Notes: generated from the letters alone by a model not told the origin. A stretch of DNA of 64,000 nucleotides from JAYREN01 sp963663375 (GCA_963663375.1 OY760195.1:558001-622000); one strand, 5' to 3'. Shown: positions 17,756 to 26,494, numbered from the stretch's first letter. Numbers and translations are program-made.

Positions 17756-18619
17756 ATGAACATTCGCACCATCGGCGTGGCCGGTACCGGTCAGATGGGC
17801 TGCGGCATCGCCCATGTGTTCGCCCTGGCCGGATTCCAGGTGCTCCTTCAGGACCTTTCCCAGGATTCCCTGGCCAAGGCCCAACTCTCCATCGATCAGA
17901 GCCTCCAGCGGGGCGTCGGAAAGGGCAAGCTCACCCTGGAGGAAAAGGCGGCCACCCTCGCCCGCATCCACACCACCGTGTCCCTGGGCGATTTCAAGGA
18001 GGCGGATTTCGTGGTCGAGGCCGGACCCGAGCACTGGGAGACCAAGAAACAGATCTTCGAGACCCTGGATGTGCTCTGCCCCCCGGGCATCATCCTGGCC
18101 ACCAGTACTGGCACCCTCTCAGTCACTCGTTTGGCCTCCCTCACCAAGCGCCCCGGCCTCGTCATCGGCATGCATTTCATGCACCCAGTGCCAGTGATGC
18201 CCCTGGTGGAAGTGGTGCGGGGCCTGGCCACCACCGATGAGACCTGCGAGCGCGTGAGCTTTCTCTCCGAGCGCCTGGACAAGACCCCCGTGCAATGCAA
18301 CGACAGTCCCGGCTTCATCAGCAATCGCCTGCTCCTGCCCATGATCAACGAGGCCATCTTCGCCCTTCAGGAAGGCGTGGCCGAGGTCCAGGCCATCGAC
18401 GAGATCATGAAGCTGGGCATGAACCATCCCATGGGCCCCCTGGCCCTGGCCGATCTCCTGGGCCTGGATGCCTGCCTGGCCAACCTGCAGATGCTCCACA
18501 GCGAATTCGGCGATCCCAAGTACCGCCCCTGCCCCCTGCTGGGTCGCTACGTGGCCGCCGGCTGGCTGGGCAAACGCTCGGGCCGAGGCTTCTACGACTA
18601 CGGCTCCGGAGCCCAGTAG
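17756..18619 (+). CDS. 3-hydroxyacyl-CoA (3-hydroxybutyryl-CoA) dehydrogenase
   Basis: A 287-residue NAD(P)-dependent dehydrogenase that interconverts acetoacetyl-CoA and 3-hydroxybutyryl-CoA. It has the Rossmann motif GVAGTGQMG, the catalytic GMHFMHPVPVMPLVEV, NDSPGFISNRLL and a C-terminal GMNHPMGPLALADLLGLD dimer region. The length matches the short single-domain PaaH/Hbd type. The ATG follows TGGAGG. It could work with the acyl-CoA dehydrogenase/EtfAB module at 55992-58953. Confidence 0.93.
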   Translation: MNIRTIGVAGTGQMGCGIAHVFALAGFQVLLQDLSQDSLAKAQLSIDQSLQRGVGKGKLTLEEKAATLARIHTTVSLGDFKEADFVVEAGPEHWETKKQIFETLDVLCPPGIILATSTGTLSVTRLASLTKRPGLVIGMHFMHPVPVMPLVEVVRGLATTDETCERVSFLSERLDKTPVQCNDSPGFISNRLLLPMINEAIFALQEGVAEVQAIDEIMKLGMNHPMGPLALADLLGLDACLANLQMLHSEFGDPKYRPCPLLGRYVAAGWLGKRSGRGFYDYGSGAQ

Positions 18620-18623
18620 CCCC

Positions 18624-18666
18624 CCTCAACGAAGAAGCGCCCCGACGGGGCGCTTCTTCGTTGAGG
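18624..18666. terminator. Bidirectional terminator between convergent genes
   Basis: A near-perfect 43-nt palindrome (21-nt arms around base 18645; practical stem ~20 bp with a 3-nt loop). It has AAGAAG/CTTCTT flanks and lies between the dehydrogenase stop and the porin stop. Confidence 0.85.
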
Positions 18667-18676
18667 CCGGAAGAGA

Positions 18677-19912
18677 TCAGAAGGCAACCTGGAAGGCCAC
18701 CACCAGGCTGTCGCCGCCCTGCTCACCTGTCTGGACGGTGGGCGCGGACCGGGGCACCAGGAAGTTCTTGCTGCGCAGGATGTAGTTCACCTTGATGTTG
18801 GCGGCCTTCACGCTCTCAGGCTTGAAGGCGTAGGTGTAGCCCAGGGAGATTTCCGTGAACTTGGGGGAGTAGTCCACGGGAGCCCCATTCACCAGTCGGG
18901 GAGTGCCCACGGCGGTCTCGGTGTAGGGGTTGTAGGGCGTGTACCAGTCGTCGCCCTGGTTGTAGTTCATCATGTCGTAGCGGGCCACAAAGGTGTGGTT
19001 GGCCAGGGTGTAGGCGAGGGTGCCCACATAGCCCATGAACTTCTGGTCCAGGTGTTGGCGCCCCACGGCAGTCGCACCAAGATTCGGGAAACGGCGGCCC
19101 AGCAGACCCGTGATGGCTTCAAAGGAAGCATGCCATTCCGAATTGCTGAACTTGTAGAAGACGCCGAGATTGCTCGTCTTGTCCTTGTTGTCGTAGACCT
19201 CGGCCTGAGTGGGCCAGCCGGCGGGGGGCACGGGAGTGCTGGCGACACCCGTGGTGTCCTTGACGCTGGTGCTGCCCTGCAGCGTATAGACACCAAAAAC
19301 GTGCTCCAGGCCCACGTTCATATCGAGGCGGGCCACAACATCCTTCTGGGCATTGGTGTCGTTGGCCTTGCCGCTGCCGTTGAACACGCCCAGGTGGAGC
19401 TTGGCGCCGAATTCCTTGGGATCGCCGAAACCGAAGCTGAGCACGCCGCCGCGGTTGCGATCATCGCCGAAGGTGCGACCGAGCTGGGAGCGCTCCGCCA
19501 ACAAGATTTCCGAGGAGGAAGCACTGCCTTCCAGGGTCTGGAGGTTCTTGAACTGGCCCACCTTGATCTCGGCATTGAAGGGGAGCTTGTACTTGATGGC
19601 GGCATCCTGCAGGATGCTCCCTGAGCTGATGGACGGATCGATCATCGCCTCGTAGGAGACCTCATCCGTGATCTTGCCATCGACCTTCAGCTCTACCCGG
19701 CGAATGGCGAAGGTGTTTTCCTGGAATTCGCTGCGGAGATTGTAGTACTTGGGGCTCGAGGTGCTGGTGCTGTTCAGCCGCAGATTGTTGTCCAGCATCT
19801 GGGTGTACCAAACCTGGGCGAGGCCACTCAGCTTGGGGGCCTGGGCCTGGGCGGTGGTGAGGCCGGCCAGCGCGATGGCGGTACCGGCGAGCAGACGAAG
19901 ACTACGGGACAT
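18677..19912 (-). CDS. Phosphate-selective porin O/P family outer-membrane protein
   Basis: A 411-residue beta-barrel porin with a Sec signal peptide (about 1-24, ending in TAQAQA). The body shows alternating amphipathic strands, the OprO/P-like FAIRRVELKVDGKI and GQFKNLQTLEGSASSSE segments, and a C-terminal Phe expected for Bam-dependent assembly. Neighbouring phoU and pit genes support a role in phosphate uptake, though the family also contains general anion and polyphosphate porins. It shares the terminator palindrome at 18624. Confidence 0.85.
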   Translation of the reverse strand: MSRSLRLLAGTAIALAGLTTAQAQAPKLSGLAQVWYTQMLDNNLRLNSTSTSSPKYYNLRSEFQENTFAIRRVELKVDGKITDEVSYEAMIDPSISSGSILQDAAIKYKLPFNAEIKVGQFKNLQTLEGSASSSEILLAERSQLGRTFGDDRNRGGVLSFGFGDPKEFGAKLHLGVFNGSGKANDTNAQKDVVARLDMNVGLEHVFGVYTLQGSTSVKDTTGVASTPVPPAGWPTQAEVYDNKDKTSNLGVFYKFSNSEWHASFEAITGLLGRRFPNLGATAVGRQHLDQKFMGYVGTLAYTLANHTFVARYDMMNYNQGDDWYTPYNPYTETAVGTPRLVNGAPVDYSPKFTEISLGYTYAFKPESVKAANIKVNYILRSKNFLVPRSAPTVQTGEQGGDSLVVAFQVAF

Positions 19913-20091
19913 GTGTCCTCCGTGAAAATTCCGGATGTGGCCGGAATGGGCATTGCGGTGGGAAACGGGATGGAGTCGCGGGCAATCAGCCTTCTGATGC
20001 CGCAGCCATATCCTCTCGGGCCCGTGTGAAAACCGCGTGGAAGTTCCGGATCATGTTCGGAACGCTTCCGTGTCGATTGGATGGCATTCGG

Positions 20092-20787
20092 TTAGTTCGC
20101 GTCTCCAGGCTCCACGCCCTGGCTCTCCGGATGCCGGATATCCGTGCCCTTGGCCAGGAATACGACCATCTCGGCCAGGTTGGTGGCGTGGTCGCCGATG
20201 CGCTCCAGGTATTTAGCGATGGACTGCACGCCCATGCCCCGCTGGATGGCGGTGCGATCCTCCATCATCACCAGGAGCACCTGGTGAAAGAGCTCGGCAT
20301 AGTTGGCGTCCACGCTGCGGTCCCGCTCGATCACCCACTGGGCCTTGGCGGAATCCGCCGCCACGAAAGCATCGAGGGCATCCCGCACCATGCTCTGCAC
20401 GGTATCCGCCATCTTGAGGATATCGGGCCAGGGGCGACGCGGCGGATCCATGGACATGTCCAGCACCCGCTCGCTGATGTTCACCGCCAGATCCCCGATG
20501 CGCTCGAGGTCCGTGACCAATTTCAGGGCCGTGGTGATGAAACGCAGATCCGACGCCACCGGCTGGCGTCGCGCCAGGATGCTCAGGCAGAAACCATCGA
20601 TGTCCACCTCGAGCCGATTGATGTCGTGATCAAACTCGATGGTGCGGTGGGCCAGTTCGTTGTCGTTGGTATCAAAGGCCCGCACACTGGTGGCCACCAT
20701 GGTTTCCACCTTGGCGCCCATGAGCAGGATCTTTTCCCGGAGCTTGGCCAGCTCGTTTTCGAATTCTCGATCGGTATGCAAGGTCAT
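20092..20787 (-). CDS. phoU: Phosphate signalling protein PhoU
   Basis: A 231-residue, all-helical protein with two PhoU repeats (about 10-105 and 115-210). The metal-binding motifs are visible in each half: the DHDINRLE / ERIGDLAVNI pattern and the later DANYAELFHQV / KYLERIGDHATNLAE. PhoU links phosphate transporters to the PhoR-PhoB sensor and represses the Pho response in phosphate sufficiency. Pst transporter genes are absent here, but pit and a DUF47 PhoU-like gene lie upstream. A Pho-box-like repeat is 72 bp before the ATG. Confidence 0.94.
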   Translation of the reverse strand: MTLHTDREFENELAKLREKILLMGAKVETMVATSVRAFDTNDNELAHRTIEFDHDINRLEVDIDGFCLSILARRQPVASDLRFITTALKLVTDLERIGDLAVNISERVLDMSMDPPRRPWPDILKMADTVQSMVRDALDAFVAADSAKAQWVIERDRSVDANYAELFHQVLLVMMEDRTAIQRGMGVQSIAKYLERIGDHATNLAEMVVFLAKGTDIRHPESQGVEPGDAN

Positions 20788-20858
20788 GTCGTCCTGTCCT
20801 CATTCGAGCGGCCCACGCCTCAGCCTGGGAGGCCCCAACCTTACACTAGAGACCCCAT

Positions 20859-20875
20859 GTGTCGTTTCCGTGACG
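20859..20875 (-). promoter_or_regulatory. Pho-box-like direct repeat upstream of phoU
   Basis: On the minus strand it reads CGTCACGGAAACGACAC: half-sites GTCAC and GACAC begin 11 bp apart, the period of PhoB boxes. It lies 72 bp before the phoU ATG. Nearly the same sequence occurs before the pit operon (22945-22961) and, more weakly, at 23021-23037. Confidence 0.6.
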
Positions 20876-20899
20876 GAGGCACGACGTTTCAGGGAAAAG

Positions 20900-21040
20900 C
20901 TATTCCGCGCGATCGGGGAACAGGAGCAGGCCCAGGACCGCTCCCAGCAGGATGAGCAGCAGGTCCAGCACCCGCGAGACTCGCCGGAATCCGGCATAGC
21001 CCAAGCGTGGAGACGGTATCAGGGAAATGTGGCTGCCCAT
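20900..21040 (-). CDS. Small single-pass membrane protein in the phosphate cluster
   Basis: A 46-codon frame with a very strong ribosome site (GGGAGGGAGCC directly before ATG at 21040). The product has a basic N-terminus with several Arg, then a Leu-rich hydrophobic helix at about 24-41 (LDLLLILLGAVLGLLLF), and ends FPDRAE. It lies between the pit terminator and the Pho-box-like site of phoU. I do not recognise a family. The ribosome site and clean topology support expression; a role in phosphate transport or signalling is only suggested by position. Confidence 0.55.
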   Translation of the reverse strand: MGSHISLIPSPRLGYAGFRRVSRVLDLLLILLGAVLGLLLFPDRAE

Positions 21041-21108
21041 GGCTCCCTCCCTGGGGTTGCCCCGAACAGAATGTACGGCTTCATTGTTTCGGCTTGGTGA
21101 CAGTCACG

Positions 21109-21142
21109 AAAAATCACGCCTGTCCAGGCGGACAGGCGTGAT
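21109..21142 (-). terminator. Rho-independent terminator of the DUF47-pit operon
   Basis: A 13-bp perfect stem (21113-21125 with 21130-21142, loop AGGC), followed on the minus strand by TTTTT, 17 nt after the pit stop. Confidence 0.9.
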
Positions 21143-21158
21143 GGCAGGGACAATCAGG

Positions 21159-22238
21159 CTAGGGGTGCAGACTCGGGGGTGCGGGTGACACGTGGGTCTG
21201 GACGATTCTCGGATTCGTCTTAAGGCTCGGGGAGAAGTAAACGATGCCCTTGTAGAAGCTCGCCGCCAGCATGGCGCTCACGGGAATGGTGAGCAGCCAG
21301 GCCACGAAGATGTTGCCCGCCAAGCCCCACCGCACCGCGCTGGGGTTCATGCTCGTGCCCACGCCCATGATGGCGCCGCTGATGGAGTGAGTGGTGGAAA
21401 CGGGGATGCCGAAGTGCGCAGTGGTGAAGAGTACAATGGCGGCGGCGGTCTCGGCTGCAAATCCATGAATGGGCTTGAGTTTTGCGATCTTGTGCCCCAG
21501 GGTCTTGATGATCTTCCAGCCACCTCCAGCCGTGCCCGCAGCCATCATGAGGGCGCTGCCGATCTTCACCCACAGAGGGACGGCCACATTGGCACCGGGT
21601 ACGGAGTGGAGGAATCCATAGGTGATGAGCCCCAGACAGATGATGCCCATGGCCTTCTGGGCGTCGTTCTGGCCGTGGGTGAAGGCCATGGCCGCGGCGG
21701 AGAGGAGCTGCAGCTTGCGGAAGGCGACATTCACCTTGCGCACGCTCATGCGCCGCACGATCCACAGGATGGCGATGATGAGAGTGGCCGACACGATGAA
21801 ACCCAGCGCGGGCGAGATGACGATGAAGGCGGCGATTTCCCGCAGTTTCTTCCAGTGAAGCGCCTGGGTCCCCGCGTGGGCGATCACGGCACCGGCCAGG
21901 CCGCCCATGAGGGTGTGGCTGGTGCTGCTGGGAATGCCGAACCACCAGGTGAGCAGATCCCAGAGAATGGCCGCCAGCAGGGCGGCGATGATCACGGCTG
22001 GCACCATCTGCGCGCCGTCCGCCAGCCCCTTGGCGATGGTGGTCGCCACGGAGGTGCCCACGAGGGCCCCCGCGAAATTGAGGATCGCGGCCATCACGAT
22101 GGCGTACTTGGCCGGCAGGACTCCGGTGGAAACCACGGTAGCGATGGCATTGGCCGTGTCGTGGAAGCCGTTGATATAGTCAATGCACCAGGAGAAGAGG
22201 ACGATTGTTATCAGTGCCAGTGGGACGTATTCAAGCAT
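21159..22238 (-). CDS. pit: Low-affinity inorganic phosphate transporter, PiT family
   Basis: A 359-residue polytopic permease with the two inverted PiT signatures: GFHDTANAIATVVSTGVL near residue 24, and the second-half GQNDAQKAMGI plus HFGIPVSTTHSISGAI. PiT proteins symport metal-phosphate with protons. It follows the DUF47 gene by 12 nt, the standard arrangement in which the PhoU-like DUF47 protein controls the transporter. Pho-box-like repeats lie upstream of the pair. Confidence 0.95.
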   Translation of the reverse strand: MLEYVPLALITIVLFSWCIDYINGFHDTANAIATVVSTGVLPAKYAIVMAAILNFAGALVGTSVATTIAKGLADGAQMVPAVIIAALLAAILWDLLTWWFGIPSSTSHTLMGGLAGAVIAHAGTQALHWKKLREIAAFIVISPALGFIVSATLIIAILWIVRRMSVRKVNVAFRKLQLLSAAAMAFTHGQNDAQKAMGIICLGLITYGFLHSVPGANVAVPLWVKIGSALMMAAGTAGGGWKIIKTLGHKIAKLKPIHGFAAETAAAIVLFTTAHFGIPVSTTHSISGAIMGVGTSMNPSAVRWGLAGNIFVAWLLTIPVSAMLAASFYKGIVYFSPSLKTNPRIVQTHVSPAPPSLHP

Positions 22239-22250
22239 GGTCCCTGGTCC

Positions 22251-22895
22251 TCAGGCGTTCTTCATGACGGTGGAACCCACCACCTTGGCAGCGTGGTCGA
22301 TGCGATCCACGGCGGCCTCAAGGGTATCCAGCAGTTCCTTCCACTTGATGAGCTCGATGGGATCCTTCAGCTCTGCGAAGAGGCCTGCCAACTCGGTGTG
22401 GTAGACCGAATCCACTTTGTTCTCGAGCTCGTTGATGACCCGGATGTGCTGCCGGATGTCATCGGGGTTCGACATGTTGCGGAGCGCCCGGATCAGGAAG
22501 AGCAGCTCCTCGGAGCCGAGTACCGTGAGCGAGGCGATCTCCTTGAAGGCCGGGCGGATCTCCTTCACGGAATAGAGGATCATGCGGTCGGCGATGGCAT
22601 CGAGATCATCCAGCACATCGTCCAGCGCATGGGCCAGGGACAGGATGTCCTCCCGCTCCAGGGGCGTAACGAAGGTCTTGTCCAGCCGCTCGATGATCTC
22701 GTGGGTGACTTCGTCGCCCTTGTGTTCCAGGACCTTCATCTTCAAGCGAAAGTCGTTCCACTCCGTGCGCTTGGCGCCCATCTCCTGATCGAAATACCGC
22801 GCAGCCTCCAGCACATTCAGGGCAGAGGATTCCAGCAGATCGAAGAAAACCTGCTCGCGGGGCTTGAGCCATCGGATGAGGGAATTCAGGGACAT
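22251..22895 (-). CDS. DUF47 family PhoU-like Pit accessory protein
   Basis: A 214-residue helical protein of the DUF47/YkaA family, related to PhoU and usually encoded just before pit. Motifs include the N-terminal FFDLLESSA, the metal-binding type EHKGDEVTHEI and DDVLDDLDAIADRM (about 90-103). It probably gates or stabilises the Pit transporter in the cytoplasm. Two Pho-box-like repeats sit 50 and 126 bp upstream of its start. Confidence 0.9.
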   Translation of the reverse strand: MSLNSLIRWLKPREQVFFDLLESSALNVLEAARYFDQEMGAKRTEWNDFRLKMKVLEHKGDEVTHEIIERLDKTFVTPLEREDILSLAHALDDVLDDLDAIADRMILYSVKEIRPAFKEIASLTVLGSEELLFLIRALRNMSNPDDIRQHIRVINELENKVDSVYHTELAGLFAELKDPIELIKWKELLDTLEAAVDRIDHAAKVVGSTVMKNA

Positions 22896-22944
22896 ACGGC
22901 CTCCAAGGGGCAGAAATCGTCTTGATCGATTATGGGGCAGTCAC

Positions 22945-22961
22945 GTGTCGTTTACGTGACG
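22945..22961 (-). promoter_or_regulatory. Pho-box-like direct repeat upstream of the DUF47-pit operon
   Basis: Minus strand CGTCACGTAAACGACAC, 16 of 17 bases identical to the site before phoU. Half-sites are 11 bp apart. It is 50 bp before the DUF47 start, a normal place for an activator site. Confidence 0.62.
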
Positions 22962-23020
22962 AAGACTCAAGACGTGGACTTGGTCACGTCCTGAATGGCC
23001 GTGAACGCTACATTCGATCC

Positions 23021-23037
23021 GTATCATTCGCGTGACG
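23021..23037 (-). promoter_or_regulatory. Second, weaker Pho-box-like repeat before the DUF47-pit operon
   Basis: Minus strand CGTCACGCGAATGATAC: the first half-site is exact, the second degenerate, with the same 11-bp period. It is 126 bp upstream of the DUF47 start and downstream of the next gene's stop. Confidence 0.45.
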
Positions 23038-23069
23038 AGGGCATCCACCCAACAAAAGATCCCGCTCGG

Positions 23070-24008
23070 TCAGCGGGCCAGCTCCGAGGCCGGCACGAAC
23101 CGCACTTCGCCGTGGCTGCGGGGAACCAGCTTCTCCAGCGCCTCCACCGTCTCGGGGTAGATGTGGCCGATGACGAGCACCTGCCCTTCCTTCTGGGCGA
23201 TGGCCAGAGCCCGCTGCCACTGCTTGGCGATCTCCTCGAAAGACTTGTCGTCATCCAGGAAGACCTTGCGCTGGACCGAAGGTATCTGGAGCGAGACCGC
23301 CACATCGAAGGCTACCGATTCTTTTTCCGTGCGGCTGTCCACGAAAAAGCAGCCCGCGCGCTTGATCTCCTGGAGAATCCAGGTCATGCGTTTCTTGTCC
23401 GGCGTGATGCGGCTGCCCATGTGGTTGTTCACGCCCTTGCGCCAGGGCACCCCCAGGAGGGCCTTGCGCACCCTTGCCCTCACTTCGGTTTCCGAAAGGT
23501 CGTACATCACGGCTTCGGGGCCTGGATCCTTGCCCGGCCCCGGATAGCCCAGGGGTTCCATGGGCAGGTGCAGCATGATCTCCTTGCGGGCCTCGTGGAG
23601 GATCTGGGCGCTCTGCTGGGTATAGTCCTGGAAGGGCAGCACCGCCGCCGAGAACGGGATGGGCTGGGCGCAGAGCCGCCGCACGAGCTCCGGAGCCGCG
23701 TAGCCGAAATCGTCGATGACGATGGCCATGCGGGGAAGCTCGACCTTGGGCTCGACCTTTTCCGGCTCGGCCTTCGCCTTGCCTTCAGGCGAGGTCGATT
23801 CTATCGGAGTGGGGCGAGTTGCCTTTCGCTCCTTCCGAGGCGAGGGGTCGGCCTTGGGCGCCTGCTTCTCAACGGATCTGGACCGGCTTCTGCCGCAGCC
23901 TTGATTGCTCAGGAGCAGGCCGAGGCCCAACCCCAGGCACAGCATGGCCGCCCCCCAAAAGGCCAACATGGGCGTGGAAAGGCGGCCACCGCCGCGCCTG
24001 CGCGCCAT
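23070..24008 (-). CDS. Divergent polysaccharide deacetylase (YibQ type)
   Basis: A 312-residue protein: N-terminal membrane anchor (about 14-34), a Lys/Pro/Glu-rich linker (about 40-90), then a divergent deacetylase domain. Recognisable pieces are MAIVIDDFGY near residue 94, LPFQDYTQQ, EIMLHLPMEP, NNHMGSRIT and the late VIGHIYPET. The family (DUF610, YibQ) commonly sits next to S41 peptidase genes, as here: the S41 homologue ends 4 nt before this start. It probably acts in the periplasm on peptidoglycan or envelope glycans; the substrate is unknown. Confidence 0.85.
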   Translation of the reverse strand: MARRRGGGRLSTPMLAFWGAAMLCLGLGLGLLLSNQGCGRSRSRSVEKQAPKADPSPRKERKATRPTPIESTSPEGKAKAEPEKVEPKVELPRMAIVIDDFGYAAPELVRRLCAQPIPFSAAVLPFQDYTQQSAQILHEARKEIMLHLPMEPLGYPGPGKDPGPEAVMYDLSETEVRARVRKALLGVPWRKGVNNHMGSRITPDKKRMTWILQEIKRAGCFFVDSRTEKESVAFDVAVSLQIPSVQRKVFLDDDKSFEEIAKQWQRALAIAQKEGQVLVIGHIYPETVEALEKLVPRSHGEVRFVPASELAR

Positions 24009-24012
24009 GAGG

Positions 24013-25263
24013 CTAGGTGATCTCTCGACCTGCCGCTTCCGGGCGAGGGCCCGGGGTAGGCCGCGGCGCCAGACCTGCCTTCAGCAGGGCCTTGGTTTCA
24101 ACCTTTGCCTCGGGTTTCTTGTCCAGCTGTTCGAGGATCTTGGGCAGCGGGTCATCCTCGGTCGCCGCCGCACCTCGCTCGGGACGTGGGCTGCGCAGAA
24201 TGAAATCGGGAGCCAGTCCCTGGCGGTCCAGTTTTTCGCCCCCGGCCCCCAGCCAGCGCTTGTTCACGATCTCCGCGACTCCGCCCTGCCGGAGGGGGAA
24301 GCGAGTGCGCTCCACGCCCATGCCCGCCGTGCGTTCACCGAACACCGGCAGCGACTGTTTCTTGAGGGCGGCCGTAAGGGCCTCGGCGGGGCCCACGGTA
24401 CCGAGCCCCGCGAGCAGGGCAACCTTCGCGAAAACGGGTCCCTTGTCGCCCCCCGCCTCCAGCACGAGATCGGCCTTACCGGCTTCCTGGAGGGTAATGA
24501 AGGGAGCCTTGCCCACGAAGAATCCTGCGATCTTCGCCGACTCCGTCAGGTTCCCCCCCGCGCAGCGCCGTAGATCCAGGACCAGGGGCAACTTGGGATC
24601 GCAGGCCCGCAGCAGGGCGAGGAGTTCATCGGCCCGTCCTGGGCTCAGGTCCGTCGGGGCCAGCACGGTGGCCTTGGGATCCTTGCGGACGGAGATGGGG
24701 GTGCGCTGGGGCTTCTCCCGCTTGACCGTGACCTTTTTAGTGGTGCCCACCGAACCGTCGTACCAGAGGAAGCTCACCTCGCTGCCCTCGGCCCCCCGCA
24801 GTTGTCTGTCCAGGGACCAGGAACTCAGGGCGCCGATGCTCTGCCCATCCACCTTGCGGATCACGTCCCCCACGTGGATGCCCGCCTTCTCGGCCGGACC
24901 ATTGGCCGCCACGGCGATGACCTGGGCGTAGATCTGGCTCTTCCGCAGGGAAAGCCCAGGATCGGCGGGGCCGGGATCGGGAAGACGCAATTCCTCGGGG
25001 CTGATGAACGCATTGAGGGGATGGACCCGCTCCAACGCACCTTGGATCCCGCCGGAAAGCACCTTCTCCATGTTGGGGGGATCCACGTAGTTGTCCCGCA
25101 CCAAGGCCAGGACATCCTGGATGTCCGAGAGCCCTGCGAGGGGATCCTGGGTGGCGGGACGCGTCTCGGTCCGCGGGGGCTCCGAGCGGCGCACCAGCAC
25201 CGGGTAGGTGAAGGTGGCGACCAAGGGAAAGGTGATGAGGGAGAGCCAGGTGCGCTGGTGCAT
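24013..25263 (-). CDS. S41 (CtpA-like) peptidase homologue lacking the Ser-Lys dyad
   Basis: A 416-residue protein with an N-terminal membrane or signal segment, a PDZ domain (about 107-180) and an S41 core (about 195-365) including LVLDLRRCAGGNLTES. In active CtpA/Prc proteases the nucleophile lies in SASASE and the Lys in TFGKG. The aligned segments here are TVGPAE (Gly291 at the Ser position) and TAGMG (Met315 at the Lys position). It is therefore probably a pseudoprotease, perhaps a PDZ adaptor. A Pro/Lys-rich tail follows. It is co-directional with murG and the YibQ-like deacetylase, suggesting a cell-wall role. Confidence 0.83.
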   Translation of the reverse strand: MHQRTWLSLITFPLVATFTYPVLVRRSEPPRTETRPATQDPLAGLSDIQDVLALVRDNYVDPPNMEKVLSGGIQGALERVHPLNAFISPEELRLPDPGPADPGLSLRKSQIYAQVIAVAANGPAEKAGIHVGDVIRKVDGQSIGALSSWSLDRQLRGAEGSEVSFLWYDGSVGTTKKVTVKREKPQRTPISVRKDPKATVLAPTDLSPGRADELLALLRACDPKLPLVLDLRRCAGGNLTESAKIAGFFVGKAPFITLQEAGKADLVLEAGGDKGPVFAKVALLAGLGTVGPAEALTAALKKQSLPVFGERTAGMGVERTRFPLRQGGVAEIVNKRWLGAGGEKLDRQGLAPDFILRSPRPERGAAATEDDPLPKILEQLDKKPEAKVETKALLKAGLAPRPTPGPRPEAAGREIT

Positions 25264-25292
25264 GGGACCAGTGTACGCGAAGCGGGTGACCC

Positions 25293-26378
25293 TCAGCCGA
25301 CCTGGCGTGCGAGATCCCCCAGGCAGAGTTCGATGGCGCGATTGGGCTCGGCCCTGGAAAGGGCCTGGCGGGGGATCGGGCTGCCCATCAGCCGCGCAGC
25401 CTCCCCCAGCAGACGCTCGGCAAAGGTCGCGCCCTGCTCCACGACGACGGCCTGCCCATCGGCCTCCATGGCCCGGGCATTCATGCGCTGATGGTCCCCT
25501 GCACTGGCGGGAAAGGGCACCAGGATGGCGGGCCGCCCGCAGACCTTGAGCTCGGCGCAGGTGCTGGCACCCGAGCGGGAAATCACCAGGCTGGCCCCTT
25601 CCAGGGCCTGGTCCACCGCGTCGATGAAGGGCGCCAGGTGGTGGCGGGGATGGCGATTCTGGCGCGCCAATTCCTCCGCATCCCTTCCGCCCACTTGATG
25701 CAGGATTTCCCAGTCCGGGAACAGCTCCAACAGGCTGGGGGCCATGGCCAGAATGGCCTCGTTCAGCACCCGGGCGCCGCCGCTGCCACCCAGCACTAGG
25801 AGGCGATGGGGAGGGCGAAGGGCTTCAGGCGCCTCGAAAGGCCTCAGGAAGGCCTCCCGTACCGGCGTGCCGACCAATCGGCAGTTCGCATTGGGCAGCC
25901 TGGCTTCGACGGCTCGCATGCCACACCACACGCTGTCGGCCCCCAGGGCCAGCAGGCGGATGAGGCGACCGGGCTCGGCATTGGATTCGTGCAGGAAATA
26001 GGGGATGCCCAGGGAGCGGGCCGCGAAGAGGGCGGGAGCCGCCCCGTAGCCCCCCGTGGCCACGACGACCTTTGGCCGATGCTGCTTCCATTGGGCCTTG
26101 AGGATCCGCCAGGCCCGGAACAGTTTCCACAGGCTGCCCACGAGCCTGAGGGGAGAACGGCCCACGAGACCTTCCACATCCAACAGCAGATGAGGCCATG
26201 GACTTTCAGGCAGGAGTCTCGCTTCGATGCCGCGCTTGGCGCCGACAAAGACAACGGGCACCTGGGGCCAGCGGGTGCGCACCCCTTCGGCCAGCGCCAC
26301 GGCGGGGAAGAAGTGGCCGCCGGTGCCACCTCCGGTAAAGACGATGGCGTTCGAGAATTCCGGATCGATAGTACCCAT
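25293..26378 (-). CDS. murG: UDP-GlcNAc:lipid I N-acetylglucosaminyltransferase
   Basis: A 361-residue GT28 enzyme that converts lipid I to lipid II on the inner face of the membrane. It has the N-terminal glycine loop GGGTGGHFFPA (15-25), ATGGYGAAPA, HESNAEPG, the donor-site LGGSGGARVLN and the C-terminal SRSGASTCAEL and PFPASAGDHQRMNA. Other mur genes are not in the window, so it is split from any dcw cluster. GGAGG lies unusually close to the ATG. Confidence 0.95.
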   Translation of the reverse strand: MGTIDPEFSNAIVFTGGGTGGHFFPAVALAEGVRTRWPQVPVVFVGAKRGIEARLLPESPWPHLLLDVEGLVGRSPLRLVGSLWKLFRAWRILKAQWKQHRPKVVVATGGYGAAPALFAARSLGIPYFLHESNAEPGRLIRLLALGADSVWCGMRAVEARLPNANCRLVGTPVREAFLRPFEAPEALRPPHRLLVLGGSGGARVLNEAILAMAPSLLELFPDWEILHQVGGRDAEELARQNRHPRHHLAPFIDAVDQALEGASLVISRSGASTCAELKVCGRPAILVPFPASAGDHQRMNARAMEADGQAVVVEQGATFAERLLGEAARLMGSPIPRQALSRAEPNRAIELCLGDLARQVG

Positions 26379-26494
26379 GCCTCCAGGCTACTCCCCGCGC
26401 CCTTCCTGCGGAATCCGCACTTCGGGCGTTGGCCTCGCTGCGATAGAATGTTTGGCTACCCCGCCCCCACGGGCGGTCCCGAACTGGAGTGACC

